Source: Solibacillus sp. FSL R7-0682
GTDB taxonomy: Bacteria > Bacillota > Bacilli > Bacillales_A > Planococcaceae
Length of the DNA stretch: 64,000 nucleotides
Assembly (NCBI RefSeq): GCF_038005985.1
Contig: NZ_JBBOUI010000001.1
Span: 2,128,001-2,192,000, forward strand
Reading direction: 5' to 3'
Shown here: positions 13,216 to 20,890 of the stretch, piece by piece
Layout: every line of letters starts with the position of its first letter
How positions within the stretch are numbered: the first letter of the stretch is position 1
Made by a program: the position numbers and the translations under genes
Notes under the pieces: generated by a model
Told to the model about the DNA's origin: nothing
Database searches by the model: none
Seen by the model: only the letters and a program-made list of their open reading frames with translations

Positions 13216-14795
13216 TGAACGATAAACTACAAAAAGTTATGAATGAATTCCCTCTTTTCTCCAAAAACTTCATAAAAATAACTGATAACAACAATGATTT
13301 AATTAAATTTGAATTGAATGAAGCGCAACTAGAGATAGATGAACTGATGAAAACTAATCGTTTTGTTAATATTCTTAAAGCACGTCAGGGTGGAATATCT
13401 ACTTTTGTATTAGCAAAGGCACTATGGAGAGCAATTACAAAGGAAAATGAGAATATACTAATTGTATCGTATAAAAATGATAGTGCAATGGCGCTATTTG
13501 AGAAGTTAAAACAAATGAATGATATGTTACCTAGAGAAAATTATCCAGATGTATTCAGTGAGGTAAGACGTGATAACCGTAATGAATTATTCTTTAAAAA
13601 TGGTTCTCGTATTCGAAGTGTAGTAGCGGGACATAAAGATGTTGGACGTGGTTCTACTTATACATACATACATTTATCGGAATTTGCCTTCTATGCTAAT
13701 CAAGAAAAACAACTATTATCTGTAGAGCAGTCACTAGCAAAGGGTAATAACTCACAATTAACAATAGAATCTACTTCAAATGGTATTAGTAACCATCATT
13801 ACAGAATTAGTATGCAAGGTTTAAAAGGACAATCTAAGTATGTATCATATTTCATTCCTTTCTACCACAAGTTATATAAGAAACAATTCGCTTATGACTA
13901 TGATGAAGCGGAAAAATGGCATAAGGCAGTATTTAAAAAGCGATTAACAAAAGAAGATTGTGACGATATGGAATTGGCGCTATTAGAACAGGGTGCTAAC
14001 TTAAAACAATTAATGTGGAGACGGTTCAAGATTAGCGATATGGAAAATGAACAACAATTCCAACAAGAATATCCATCTAATGCGCTAGAATCGTTTATCA
14101 GTACAGGTAATAGTGTATTTGACCAATCTAAAGTATTAAATCGTATAAGTTATGCTAATACACCAATGGATAAGAAAGATGTTACTCCATTCATTCCAGT
14201 TGACTTGCACAAATATGTAGGTCGTGGATTGGATGTTTTTTTATTGCCTAAAAAGGGAGTTAAATACTATTTTGGAGTAGATACTGCATCTGGTGGAGGA
14301 GGAGACTTCTCTAGTATCACATGTCTCAATAAAGATGGTGAACAGATGTTTAGTTTCTATCATAATCGTGTACCAGTGTATGAATTTGCTCATATTATCT
14401 ATACGTTAGGTATTTATTATAACTATGCATTTCTTACTGTAGAGCGTAACAGTTATGGATTACCTGTAATTGAACGCTTAAGAAAAGAACGTGGTTATTT
14501 AAATATGTATAAAATGAAGCAATTCGACCAAAAAGGTAAAAAGAAATTAGAAATAGGTTATATGACCACCGAAAAGAGTAAGGCTATCATGATTAGTGAC
14601 TTTAAAGAACAATTCGAATTGAACTATGTACGTATTGACTGTAAAACAACGCTACAACAAATGCAAATGTTCATTGAAATTAACGGTAAATTAGGTAATA
14701 AAAGAGGTTCTAGTGACGTACACCATGATGACTTAGTAATTAGTACAAGTTTGGCGATACAAGGAATTAAAGCGAATAAATGGTATGTACAATAA
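13215..14795 (+). CDS. terL: Terminase large subunit (ATPase and nuclease)
   Basis: 526 residues. ATPase: Walker-A-type KARQGGIST (residues 55-63, the variant used by this phage family) and Walker B YIHLSE (Glu156). Nuclease (RNase-H-like): Asp356 in GVDTASGGGGDFSS, Glu410 in TVERNSYG and Asp505/506 in HHDDLVIS. All expected catalytic residues are present, so the motor should be functional. It translocates DNA into the prohead and cuts it. Overlaps TerS by one base and is followed by the portal gene 20 bp on, giving a complete packaging cassette. Confidence 0.9.
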   Translation: MNDKLQKVMNEFPLFSKNFIKITDNNNDLIKFELNEAQLEIDELMKTNRFVNILKARQGGISTFVLAKALWRAITKENENILIVSYKNDSAMALFEKLKQMNDMLPRENYPDVFSEVRRDNRNELFFKNGSRIRSVVAGHKDVGRGSTYTYIHLSEFAFYANQEKQLLSVEQSLAKGNNSQLTIESTSNGISNHHYRISMQGLKGQSKYVSYFIPFYHKLYKKQFAYDYDEAEKWHKAVFKKRLTKEDCDDMELALLEQGANLKQLMWRRFKISDMENEQQFQQEYPSNALESFISTGNSVFDQSKVLNRISYANTPMDKKDVTPFIPVDLHKYVGRGLDVFLLPKKGVKYYFGVDTASGGGGDFSSITCLNKDGEQMFSFYHNRVPVYEFAHIIYTLGIYYNYAFLTVERNSYGLPVIERLRKERGYLNMYKMKQFDQKGKKKLEIGYMTTEKSKAIMISDFKEQFELNYVRIDCKTTLQQMQMFIEINGKLGNKRGSSDVHHDDLVISTSLAIQGIKANKWYVQ

Positions 14796-14815
14796 AACAA
14801 TAAGGAGTGAATGAG

Positions 14816-16132
14816 ATGTCTACATTGGAAGAATATATAGCATCCAAATATAAAGGTAATAAGTTTTGGTTTAAAGATGAAATCGCTCAATTCATTAACT
14901 ATAACCGTATACATGAAACTAGAGAGTATAAAGAGTATTTAGATGGTCAACATGATATTCTTAATAATCCTAATTATATGTATAATGGTCAATTGGTTTC
15001 GCCACGTAAAATTGTGATTAATTTAGCGAAAACTATCATTAACTTTAAAACTCAATATTTACTAAAGAATCCTGTTAACCTTGTAGGTGACGTGGAGTTA
15101 GTAAAACAATTAAATATGGTAAATAAATTAGGTAAATTCGATAATAAAAATGAAAAAATTTTAAATCATATGATTAAATATGGTCAAGTATCTGAATATC
15201 TATTTATTAATAACAAGGGACGTATTGATTCTAAGATTATTGACGCTGAATCTGGTACACCAATTTATAACCGTACTAAGGAATTGATTGGTTTCATTGA
15301 ATTTAACCAATTTGATGGAAAGAATTATTACACTGTTTATAGTGAAAATGCAGTTGAGGAGTATAATGATTTATCTGGTAGTTTACAATTAGTAAAGTCT
15401 AGCCCCAATTTAAGTGGCTTACCTGTAGTTTATACAGTAGAAGATGATTTAGTATCTAATAAAGGACGTAGTGATTTAAAGGATTATATTAATATTCTTG
15501 ATAATATGGAAGATTTACTAAGTAAGTATACGGAATCTTTCTATAAGTTTATGAATCCTATTCCTGTAGCAATTGGTCAACAATTAGAAACTACTGTTCC
15601 ACAAAACGTTGTATCTGGTGGTTTTAACTTAGATGATGGTGCTGACTTTAAACTAGTAAGTAATGAAATGGATTATAAGACGTTTGAAAGTGTATATAAG
15701 ACGTTAAATCAGACTCTATTAGATGTAAGTTCAACTCCAGCCGTATCAATGAATAAAACGGATATTAGTAACTTGTCTGAAGTATCTATTAAGTTACTGT
15801 TTAGTTTAGCAGATACAAATGCGGGTGTATTAGAGAATTACATCATGGATGGATTAACTGAAAGATATGAAAAGGTTGCTAAGTTATTAGGTTATAAAGG
15901 TATTAAGATAACTGATGAGCAATTAGTAACGTTAGAGTTTAAATTTGTATACAATACTCCATCTAATCATAAAGAGATTTTAGATAATATGAAAACTCAA
16001 TATGATATGGGTGCAATTAGTACTGAAACTATTATTGACAATAGCCCATATGTAAACGATAAGTTAGTAGAATTAACAAGGTTACAAGACGTACCTGTTC
16101 CTGTAGTAGAAAATGAAACAGTATCCGTATAA
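14816..16132 (+). CDS. Portal protein (SPP1 gp6-like)
   Basis: 438 residues from ATG 14816, which stands 8 nt after AAGGAG; an in-frame GTG at 14807 overlaps that site and is less likely. Features: N-terminal 'YKEYLDGQHDILN' and 'IVINLAKTIINFKTQYLLKNPVNL' (the usual portal clip/wing start), central 'SDLKDYINILDNMEDLLSKYTESFYKFMNPIPVAIG' (about 215-255), and the stem/crown helix region to about 390. It forms the dodecameric gate through which TerL packs DNA and to which connectors bind. Confidence 0.85.
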   Translation: MSTLEEYIASKYKGNKFWFKDEIAQFINYNRIHETREYKEYLDGQHDILNNPNYMYNGQLVSPRKIVINLAKTIINFKTQYLLKNPVNLVGDVELVKQLNMVNKLGKFDNKNEKILNHMIKYGQVSEYLFINNKGRIDSKIIDAESGTPIYNRTKELIGFIEFNQFDGKNYYTVYSENAVEEYNDLSGSLQLVKSSPNLSGLPVVYTVEDDLVSNKGRSDLKDYINILDNMEDLLSKYTESFYKFMNPIPVAIGQQLETTVPQNVVSGGFNLDDGADFKLVSNEMDYKTFESVYKTLNQTLLDVSSTPAVSMNKTDISNLSEVSIKLLFSLADTNAGVLENYIMDGLTERYEKVAKLLGYKGIKITDEQLVTLEFKFVYNTPSNHKEILDNMKTQYDMGAISTETIIDNSPYVNDKLVELTRLQDVPVPVVENETVSV

Positions 16133-16304
16133 TAAAGCGTATACTTAATATTACAAATGTTAAGTAAATAAGGTAATAAAAATTAAATGGAAACGTTGAT
16201 ATAACAGGCTTGAAGGTTTAAAATAATATGTTAAAAATCTCTCGCCCGTTATACTATGAGGAGTGGGGAAATTGTCCTATATAAATAGAGAGAGGTATAA
16301 AAAA
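16133..16304 (+). other. Intergenic with operator-like site
   Basis: No gene. Contains CGTTGATATAACAG (16194-16207), the third GTTGATATA site, and an AATATGTTAAAAAT string like the 27-bp repeats at 6266 and 6432. A ribosome site GAGAGAGG precedes the next start. Confidence 0.4.
16194..16207. promoter_or_regulatory. GTTGATATA operator-like site 3
   Basis: CGTTGATATAACAG, matching the left half of site 2 exactly (CGTTGATATA) and diverging on the right. Confidence 0.35.
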
Positions 16305-16526
16305 ATGGAATTATTAGCATTATTTAATCAGATTATTCCGATAATTGTGGCAATTGTAGCCGTATGGAAAGCAACGAGTAAACTAAACAATACTCTATCT
16401 AACCTTGATAATACTACTCAACAACTTACTCAACATCTAACAGAAGTTAGACAAGATGTAGAAGATACTAATAAGATTATAGTTGACCATGAGGTACGTA
16501 TATCTGTATTGGAGAGTAAAGAATAA
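16305..16526 (+). CDS. XhlA-like membrane coiled-coil protein
   Basis: 73 residues from ATG 16305 (GAGAGAGG 6 nt before); the longer frame from 16263 has no such site. One membrane helix (about 5-24, LFNQIIPIIVAIVAVW), then a coiled coil (LNNTLSNLDNTTQQLTQHLTEVRQDVEDTNKII...HEVRISVLE). This layout is that of the XhlA/holin-associated family found in phage lysis cassettes, reversed in orientation compared with classic XhlA (where the membrane helix is C-terminal). With no endolysin nearby, a lysis role is uncertain; it could be a membrane-anchored interference protein. Confidence 0.5.
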   Translation: MELLALFNQIIPIIVAIVAVWKATSKLNNTLSNLDNTTQQLTQHLTEVRQDVEDTNKIIVDHEVRISVLESKE

Positions 16527-16581
16527 TATACATATCTTATACATTATTTATAAAATATATTTTTTATTAAAGTGTGATAAA

Positions 16582-16597
16582 CGTTGATATAACAACA
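16582..16597. promoter_or_regulatory. GTTGATATA operator-like site 4
   Basis: CGTTGATATAACAACA, palindromic in its CGTTG/CAACA arms. It lies in the 213-bp gap before the connector genes, near a TATACT box (16612-16617), so it may control them. Confidence 0.45.
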
Positions 16598-16739
16598 ATG
16601 TATATTTATTGTATACTACGTAAGTAACGTGAAAGTAAGGAATGTAGTGTTATCAATGCTTAAGAGATATATCTAGTTTACATAAGATAGGTTATAGGAA
16701 GTTGAGAGTGCATACACTATACATTGAAAGGGGATTAAT

Positions 16740-17075
16740 ATGAATAACTTACAACGTCTACAGATGGAAACTAAAGGAATAGAATTAGAACAAGGTGAGA
16801 TGATTATCTATCTACAAGAAAATGGATTAGAACCATATGACAAATATGATGTAAATTCCATTGTAAATAAACGTAGAATCTATATGACTGCGTTAAGTGT
16901 ATTAGAATCAATAGCAAACAATACATCTCTTATGAGTACGCTTAAGATAGATGATATGACTGTATCTGACTTCCATGAACAACTACTTGCTCGTATCAAT
17001 CAATTGGAAGATAAGATAAATAAAATACCAAACAGTGAAGAAGGATTTAAATCTACTTTCTTACTGTATAATTAG
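16740..17075 (+). CDS. Putative head-completion/connector protein
   Basis: 111 residues; AAAGGGG precedes ATG 16740. Predominantly helical and soluble (LQRLQMETKGIELEQGEMIIYLQENGLEP ... INKRRIYMTALSVLESIANN). The start 'LQRLxMETKGIxLxxxExxIYLxENGL' followed by Tyr resembles small proteins that follow portal and capsid genes in Firmicute phages and are assigned as head-tail adaptors. Position and the next gene agree, but no catalytic or structural motif is decisive. Confidence 0.5.
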   Translation: MNNLQRLQMETKGIELEQGEMIIYLQENGLEPYDKYDVNSIVNKRRIYMTALSVLESIANNTSLMSTLKIDDMTVSDFHEQLLARINQLEDKINKIPNSEEGFKSTFLLYN

Positions 17076-17086
17076 GAGTGGGAAGA

Positions 17087-17665
17087 TTGAACAGATTTAA
17101 TGATTTCATTTTAGATTTAAATTTTCAAAGTATAGAATCAAATTACATTTTAAATCCTAATTTACCTAATAAACGTACAATAAAAGGCTTTGTAACTAAT
17201 CACGAATTAAATCCAATTTCATCATTTCATTTCCATTCACTAGCACCATTTAAGCGCGGTGAGCATGTAGAAATAGATGGTAATGATTATTTAGTTATGA
17301 CTGATGTGATTACTAATCGAGTACAGAAACGTAAAGCAATTGTAACTTACTGTAACTTTACTCATGACAAGATTATGATTGATAAAGTATTAGTTGGATA
17401 TGATGATTTAGGACGTCCAATTTATGAAGATAAAGAAGTGGATTATGGAATTGAATATGGAGTTTTAAAATACAAAGACGTTTCTATTCCTACAAATGAA
17501 ACTATAAATCTAATTAGAACAGTATACGACTTATCTATTACAGACAATGAAGTGAATAGACGATACTTTACTTATGATAAAGTTTTAACGTTTGAAGGAA
17601 GAACATATAGAATAACTGATTTAGTATTTACAAATAAAGGTTTGATAGTAGCGCGGTTACAATAG
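17087..17665 (+). CDS. Putative head-tail joining protein
   Basis: 192 residues from TTG 17087, 8 nt after TAGGAG; an in-frame GTG at 17078 overlaps that site. Beta-rich with FKRGEHVEIDGNDYLVMTDVITNRVQKRKAIVTYCNF and GYDDLGRPIYEDKEVDYG, a pattern common in head-tail stopper proteins (a beta-barrel that receives 'GxxVxxxGxxYLVxx' signals). It follows the putative adaptor by 11 bp. If correct, the element makes the interface that accepts a helper tail. The call is from pattern and position. Confidence 0.45.
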   Translation: MNRFNDFILDLNFQSIESNYILNPNLPNKRTIKGFVTNHELNPISSFHFHSLAPFKRGEHVEIDGNDYLVMTDVITNRVQKRKAIVTYCNFTHDKIMIDKVLVGYDDLGRPIYEDKEVDYGIEYGVLKYKDVSIPTNETINLIRTVYDLSITDNEVNRRYFTYDKVLTFEGRTYRITDLVFTNKGLIVARLQ

Positions 17666-17793
17666 TCGCTTACCCCTAAACAAGAAATCGATGCCGTACC
17701 TTATCATTTTTCACACGCACATAAAAAATATTATTTCCTTATAATAAGTTTTTTGGTAATATATAGTTAGTTAATTTTATGGGGTGGTAAATA

Positions 17794-18048
17794 ATGAAAG
17801 AAGAAATTACTAATAATCCTAACAATAATCCCAATGATAATCCAGATATTGATGTATATGAAGGTTGCCTTAAAGGGTGTATGGTGATTATTGTAATTAT
17901 AATCCTGTGTATATTTTTATTAAAATCATGTTTCGAAAGTATTGACAGAGAACCTGTTAAACAAGGGGATTGGAATTTTGATGGTGAGGTAGATACAAAA
18001 GATTTAGATACATATATAAAATGGAAAAATAAACAGGATGATGAATAA
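17794..18048 (+). CDS. Membrane protein with dockerin/EF-hand-like tail
   Basis: 84 residues; GGGGTGG 7 nt before ATG 17794. An Asn/Pro-rich head (NNPNNNPNDNPDID), a membrane helix (about 28-48, MVIIVIIILCIFLLKSC) and a C-terminal segment GDWNFDGEVDTKDLDTYIKW that matches the calcium loop and helix of a single dockerin/EF-hand repeat (D-x-N-x-D-G-x-V-D-x-x-D-L). It stands apart at the right end of the element, the usual place for cargo such as defence or host-interaction genes. Not otherwise recognised. Confidence 0.6.
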   Translation: MKEEITNNPNNNPNDNPDIDVYEGCLKGCMVIIVIIILCIFLLKSCFESIDREPVKQGDWNFDGEVDTKDLDTYIKWKNKQDDE

Positions 18049-18080
18049 GGATTTTCTATTAAAAAATAGTTACATAATCT

Positions 18081-18109
18081 AACAACCTTTATATGAGGGT
18101 TGTTTTTTT
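18081..18109 (+). terminator. Terminator at right end of the element
   Basis: AACAACC (18081-18087) pairs with GGTTGTT (18098-18104), then TTTTT. It shields the metA promoter from element transcription. Confidence 0.75.
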
Positions 18110-18262
18110 GTTGCCAAACGTATTCCTTATCAATTTCACCTCATTATAATTTTTCAAAATATAATTAACATCTACTTCTCTTTTTCAGATGTATGAGTTA
18201 CAATGTAATTCACATAGGTATAATAAGAAGTGTAATATATACCGTAAACTAGCCGTAACACC

Positions 18263-18329
18263 AATTATTGCAAAATTCACCTATTCATGTTACGATGAAT
18301 AACAATTAAATAGTCTTATCACGAGAAAC
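18263..18329 (+). repeat. attR, 67-bp direct repeat
   Basis: Perfect copy of 3639-3705. Its last 16 bases are the first 16 of the metA SAM riboswitch, so the junction is at the riboswitch and its function is kept. Confidence 0.93.
18268..18296 (+). promoter_or_regulatory. metA promoter
   Basis: TTGCAA (18268-18273), 17-bp spacer, TACGAT (18291-18296); start expected near 18303, 11 nt before the riboswitch. It lies wholly in attR, and the DNA upstream of -41 now belongs to the element. Confidence 0.65.
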
Positions 18330-18465
18330 TGAGGGATATGGCCCGGTGACGTTTCAGCAACCTCTAATGCGATTAGAAAGGTGCTAATTCCAGCAAGGGG
18401 ATTCCCTTGAAAGATAAGAGCGAACGTTGACCTCTCATTCTTTTTTCTGGAATGGGAGGTTTTTT
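18314..18465 (+). promoter_or_regulatory. SAM (S-box) riboswitch with terminator, upstream of metA
   Basis: P1 TCTTATC (18314-18320) pairs with GATAAGA (18413-18419). The S-box signature is present: GAGGGATATGGCCC, TCAGCAACC, GGTGCTAATTCC and GAAAGATAAGAG. The expression platform is a 10-bp terminator CCTCTCATTC/GAATGGGAGG (18431-18459) with TTTTTT. High S-adenosylmethionine should stop transcription before metA. The 5' strand of P1 lies in the duplicated att core. Confidence 0.95.
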
Positions 18466-18493
18466 CGTAGATAGGGTATAGGGGGAACAAAGG

Positions 18494-19435
18494 ATGCCAA
18501 TCAATATACCAAAACAGCTACCTGCTGGAGAGCTTTTAAAAAAAGAGAAGATTTTCGTTATGGAAGAAGACCGCGCGAAAACGCAGCAAATTCGTCCACT
18601 GAACATATTAGTATTTAATCTAATGCCAGAAAAAGAAAAAACTGAGTTACAGTTACTACGTTTACTTGGTAATACACCTTTACAAGTGGATGTGACTTTT
18701 TTAAATACGGCGACATACGAATCAAAGAATGTGTCAAAGTCTCATTTAGACACATTTTATCAAACATTTGATGAAATTAAGCATCGACGTTATGACGGAA
18801 TGATTATTACTGGGGCACCCGTTGAGAAGATGGATTTTGAAGCGGTCGGTTACTGGAAAGAAATTACCGAAGTGATGGATTGGGCAAATAAAAACGTGAC
18901 GTCCATCATGTATATATGTTGGGGGGCACAAGCAGCGCTTTATCACCGTTATGGCATTGGGAAGTTTGAATTACCGAAAAAATGCTCGGGTGTGTATTCA
19001 CACGTTATTACCGATTTAACCGTTGATTTAGTGCGCGGCTTTAGTGATGAATATGTAGCCCCACATTCCCGCCATACATCGGTTTCCATTGATGAGGTTC
19101 GAGCACATCCAGATTTACGTTTATTAAGCTATTCAGATGATGCAGGTGTCTTTATCGTCCAATCAAAAAACAATAAGCATATTATGATCACAGGCCACTT
19201 AGAGTACGATGCGACAACACTTTCGGATGAATATTTCCGAGATATTCAAAAGGACCCTGACAATACGGACATTCCAGTAAACTATTTCCCGAATAATGAC
19301 CCGAGTAAAGAACCGAAAAATAGCTGGCGTGCCCATTCTCACTTGTTGTTTTATAACTGGTTGAACTACTATGTCTACCAAGAAACGCCGTATCATTGGC
19401 ATTATGTTGATGAACCATTAGAGTATTATATATAA
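18494..19435 (+). CDS. metA: Homoserine O-acetyltransferase (MetA type)
   Basis: 313 residues; AGGGGGAA before ATG 18494. First committed step of methionine synthesis: activates homoserine with an acyl-CoA. The catalytic triad matches the family numbering: Cys142 (ICWGAQA), His235 and Glu237 (GHLEYD). Residue 111 is Glu ([10 protein letters not shown]); in this family Glu111 goes with acetyl-CoA and Gly111 with succinyl-CoA, so the product should be O-acetylhomoserine despite annotations as succinyltransferase. Expression is set by the S-box. A single-gene unit closed by a strong terminator. Confidence 0.95.
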   Translation: MPINIPKQLPAGELLKKEKIFVMEEDRAKTQQIRPLNILVFNLMPEKEKTELQLLRLLGNTPLQVDVTFLNTATYESKNVSKSHLDTFYQTFDEIKHRRYDGMIITGAPVEKMDFEAVGYWKEITEVMDWANKNVTSIMYICWGAQAALYHRYGIGKFELPKKCSGVYSHVITDLTVDLVRGFSDEYVAPHSRHTSVSIDEVRAHPDLRLLSYSDDAGVFIVQSKNNKHIMITGHLEYDATTLSDEYFRDIQKDPDNTDIPVNYFPNNDPSKEPKNSWRAHSHLLFYNWLNYYVYQETPYHWHYVDEPLEYYI

Positions 19436-19450
19436 CCCAAATAGCATATA

Positions 19451-19488
19451 AAAACTCTTACTCAACAATTCGAGTAAGAGTTTTTTTG
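19451..19488. terminator. Bidirectional terminator, metA / anti-sigma
   Basis: AAAACTCTTACTC (19451-19463) pairs perfectly with GAGTAAGAGTTTT (19472-19484); T-runs in both directions. Confidence 0.85.
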
Positions 19489-19491
19489 CAA

Positions 19492-20184
19492 TTAATTATA
19501 ATTTCCCATTTGCTTCTCATTTACATATTGTAAGTAATCTTGTGCCTTAATGAATTCCTCTTTCAACTCGGCAGGAACTGAAGCAATATCAGGTGGACTG
19601 GAAACACCTACTTTGGCCATCGTTATTTCATAGGTCATTAATGCTTGCAAGTATTGTTCGAATTCTTCAGCGGTTAAAACCTCTTTGCTTGATGGTTGCC
19701 CATTTAATTTGTCAAAGTAGGGTTGTACTTCTCCTATTGCTCGTTTAATTTTTTCTACTTGTTCTTCAGGGATTTGCGTGTAATCGATGTTACCGTTCTT
19801 ATCCCCATATTCCAGTTTTGAACTTGTAATGACTTGTAATAATTCCTTAAATTGCTCATACTCTTGTTTTCCTAAATCACCTTTTGCTCGATCTAATTTC
19901 GCATTAAATAACAAGTAACTTTCGATTGTAATACTTGCCACATGTTTTTTTAGATTTTCAAACGAACCGTATAAATCATCGGCAAGTAAGGCTTGATACG
20001 CATATGCACCCGTTGGAATCATTAAACAAGCACAAATACTCGCAATAGCTAACCGCTTTTTCACGAAACGATTTAGTTTACCACCCATTTCCGATTTCGC
20101 TTTATGAATACCCAGTTTACTTCTTTCATGAAGCTCTGTAGGAATTTCGATTTTTGACAGCTCTTGCTTAAATTGATTATCCAT
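19492..20184 (-). CDS. Anti-sigma factor, DUF3600-like
   Basis: 230 residues; GGAGG 9 nt before ATG. N-terminal cytosolic segment (1-45) expected to hold the sigma factor, one membrane helix (about 46-66, LAIASICACLMIPTGAYAYQ), then an extracytoplasmic domain (about 70-230) with the helical pattern of DUF3600. The gene start overlaps the sigma stop by 8 nt, the usual coupling of a sigma/anti-sigma pair. Signals acting on the outer domain probably free the sigma factor. Calling it anti-sigma rests on this layout; no zinc-finger (ZAS) motif is present. Confidence 0.75.
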   Translation of the reverse strand: MDNQFKQELSKIEIPTELHERSKLGIHKAKSEMGGKLNRFVKKRLAIASICACLMIPTGAYAYQALLADDLYGSFENLKKHVASITIESYLLFNAKLDRAKGDLGKQEYEQFKELLQVITSSKLEYGDKNGNIDYTQIPEEQVEKIKRAIGEVQPYFDKLNGQPSSKEVLTAEEFEQYLQALMTYEITMAKVGVSSPPDIASVPAELKEEFIKAQDYLQYVNEKQMGNYN

Positions 20185-20701
20185 AATTTCCTACCTCCTT
20201 TGCATTTTGACGAAGCTTATCTAAAGCGCGGTATAAAATTGACTTTGCGGTACCAAGGGGGATATCTAATATCTCTGAAATTTCTTTTAATGTCCGATCG
20301 TCATAATATTTAAGTAAAATAATACTTTTCTCATCCTCTTTCAACGTATCAATCAGTTCCTGTAAAGATAAAGTAAGGGCAATATCTTCATCTTCTGCAC
20401 CAGTAATCACTTCAAACCCTAAACTTAGTGGAATCACTTTTTTGTTTGTATTGAGTAAGTTCAATGAACAATTAATCGTAATTTTCATTAGCCAAGTTTT
20501 TAAATACTCCGGATTTTTCAGTGTTCCGATTTTCTTAAAAGATTGATAAGCTACTTCTTGAACAAGATCTAATGCATCGTCTTTATTTTTTACATAGACA
20601 TAAGCCATTCGGTATATATCTGCCTCGTACTGCTGGAAAAGGGTCAAGTACGCTTTATCATTTCCTTTTTGCGCTTTTTTTACTAAGCGTTCCTGTTTCA
20701 T
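20177..20701 (-). CDS. ECF RNA polymerase sigma factor
   Basis: 174 residues, normal for group IV. Region 2 about 18-85 (YEADIYRMAYVYVKNKDDALDLVQEVAYQSFKKI ... LKTWLMKITINCSLN) and region 4 about 112-165 (LQELIDTLKEDEKSIILLKYYDDRTLKEISEILDIPLGTAKSILYRALDKLR). Directs polymerase to stress-type promoters, probably including its own, which I could not pinpoint in 20702-20790. Co-transcribed with the anti-sigma gene. Confidence 0.92.
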   Translation of the reverse strand: MKQERLVKKAQKGNDKAYLTLFQQYEADIYRMAYVYVKNKDDALDLVQEVAYQSFKKIGTLKNPEYLKTWLMKITINCSLNLLNTNKKVIPLSLGFEVITGAEDEDIALTLSLQELIDTLKEDEKSIILLKYYDDRTLKEISEILDIPLGTAKSILYRALDKLRQNAKEVGNYG

Positions 20702-20789
20702 CGTAAGTAATTCCTCCTTTCGTTTTACATCTATTAGACAAATGGGAAGGGGATTTGGCTTAAATTATTTGAATAATTTTATGTAAAAA

Positions 20790-20826
20790 GTAAAAAAACG
20801 GCATCCATTCAGTTTGGAAGCCGTAA
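20790..20826 (-). terminator. Terminator of the kinase-like gene
   Basis: ACGGC/GCCGT and TCCA/TGGA arms (20798-20824); read on minus it is followed by seven T. It separates the kinase-like gene from the sigma operon. Confidence 0.7.
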
Positions 20827-20890
20827 TATAATGGGACCTTTTGTATTGTACATATAATTGAAATCTAGGATAATGCTTCTGCAATTTCTA

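Larger units (their letters stand above)
3639..18329 (+). mobile_element. Integrated capsid-encoding phage satellite / cryptic element (14.6 kb)
   Basis: Bounded by a perfect 67-bp direct repeat (3639-3705 and 18263-18329); one unit is 14,624 bp. Inside: integrase next to the left repeat, then fibre-like, Ig-like, scaffold and capsid genes, regulators and unknowns, TerS, TerL, portal and putative connector genes, all on +. No tail tape measure, sheath, baseplate, endolysin, primase or helicase is recognisable. The size and content match what is known of capsid-forming phage-inducible islands, which make their own small heads and borrow tails. Differences from described PICIs: no divergent repressor pair, head genes placed before the terminase-portal block, and an SU10-type capsid. 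Alternative: a decayed podo- or siphophage that lost its tail genes; the intact reading frames argue against simple decay. Confidence 0.85.
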
